DNA from: Hyphomicrobiales bacterium
GTDB lineage: Bacteria > Pseudomonadota > Alphaproteobacteria > Rhizobiales > Rhizobiaceae
Direction of reading: 5' to 3'
DNA length: 64,000 nt
Assembly (NCBI GenBank): GCA_900466605.1
Contig: UBMU01000012.1
Span: forward strand, 310,001 to 374,000
In this document: positions 63,644 to 64,000 of the stretch, in pieces
Layout: each line of letters opens with the position of its first letter
Position numbering within the stretch: the stretch's first letter is position 1
Notes under the pieces: generated by a model
Databases searched by the model: none
Seen by the model: the letters and a program-made list of their open reading frames with translations, nothing else
Told to the model about the DNA's origin: nothing
Position numbers and translations under genes: made by a program

Positions 63644-64000
63644 GAAGTAACCTCGGAAAGTCGGCTGGTGCCCCAGTGCAAGAACAGCCTTCGACCCGCA
63701 TAATCACGTCGTGGCTGTCCTTTTTGGAAGAATGTTTTTCTGCGCTGCGAAGAAAGTAAAACGTCGCTTGGCGGGCTGCAGCCGTGCCAGCGATCGACAT
63801 GGGATCGGCCACAGATCCGGTCAGTAGCCAGCGCAAAATGCACTCTCGGCCAGTGGCGTACTCATGCGGATATTGGCTTTTCCTGCAAATACTCGGCGCG
63901 GCTGAAGCAAGGACTAGACCTTGGTCCGAGACTAAAGTCTCGACAAAGTGGGCCGTTAGTACCCTTGTCGACTCGACCGTGGTCCAGATGATTATGCGAC
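63644..64000. other. Upstream region of family-5 binding-protein gene
   Basis: 357 bases to the window edge with no supported gene. It holds a 16-bp palindrome (63927-63942) and a GACCTTGGTC palindrome (63917-63926). It should contain the promoter of the family-5 binding-protein gene or the end of a gene outside the window. Confidence 0.4.
63927..63942. promoter_or_regulatory. Perfect 16-bp palindrome
   Basis: CGAGACTAAAGTCTCG: arms CGAGACT and AGTCTCG around AA. It lies about 285 bases upstream of the family-5 binding-protein start and next to a second palindrome (63917-63926), so it could be an operator for that gene or for a gene beyond the edge. Confidence 0.45.

Noticed and set aside
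1-64000. CRISPR arrays, IS elements, prophage genes, rRNA
   Set aside because: No regular spaced repeats, transposase or phage proteins, or rRNA-like sequence were seen on either strand.

Overview
The window looks like an accessory, transport- and catabolism-rich stretch of a Rhizobiales genome, most likely Rhizobiaceae and possibly a secondary replicon. This rests on the high-GC coding sequence, an Omp2b/RopA-type porin, a Shemin-type 5-aminolevulinate synthase, many ABC uptake systems with their own LacI/DeoR/GntR/LysR regulators, and metabolic families common in that group. I found no rRNA, clear tRNA, IS element, prophage or CRISPR array. Taxonomy and replicon type are inferences.

Layout. 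(1) 1-8776, plus strand: one long operon with a CUT1 sugar ABC transporter (first permease cut by the window edge), two VOC proteins, an aldo/keto reductase, a DUF1080 (3-keto-glycoside hydrolase-like) protein, two xylose-isomerase-like TIM-barrel proteins and a TolB-like propeller. (2) 9238-15070, minus: an RND pump, its periplasmic adaptor and an extra 5-aminolevulinate synthase in one operon. (3) 15518-16188: a Phd/VapC toxin-antitoxin pair; then a cold-shock gene. (4) 17112-21261: a LacI regulator divergent from an orphan sugar-binding protein and an unusual acyltransferase/alpha-alpha-toroid fusion. (5) 21836-25160: TPR and metallo-beta-lactamase-fold genes facing an ECF sigma/anti-sigma pair. 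(6) 25295-28110: a Tat-exported CodA-like amidohydrolase, a LysR regulator and a small conserved-looking protein. (7) 28282-38365: a DeoR-controlled sugar module with HAD phosphatase, two FGGY kinases, class II aldolase, RbsABC-type transporter and a ketose 3-epimerase. (8) 38484-60234: a large catabolic island. (9) 60488-63643: a porin and an orphan family-5 binding protein.

The 38.5-60.2 kb island is the most promising undescribed system. It contains a branched-chain-amino-acid-type transporter with two DAO-family flavoenzymes, a GntR/FCD regulator, a ProC-like reductase, an acetoin-dehydrogenase-like TPP complex (E1 alpha, E1 beta and a lipoyl/hydrolase E2), NIPSNAP and DUF3830 proteins, a 3-hydroxyacyl-CoA-dehydrogenase-family enzyme, two SDRs, a single-chain glutamate-mutase-like cobalamin enzyme, an alpha/beta hydrolase, an aspartate-dehydrogenase-like protein, a cupin and a KstD-like flavoprotein. 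Sites built on TGTCGACA (in full AGTGTCGACACT) lie in the control regions of all its transcription units, which suggests one GntR-controlled regulon. The gene content fits import of a nitrogen-containing compound, flavin-dependent oxidation, a B12 carbon-skeleton rearrangement and TPP-dependent cleavage of an acyloin or diketone. The substrate cannot be read from sequence.
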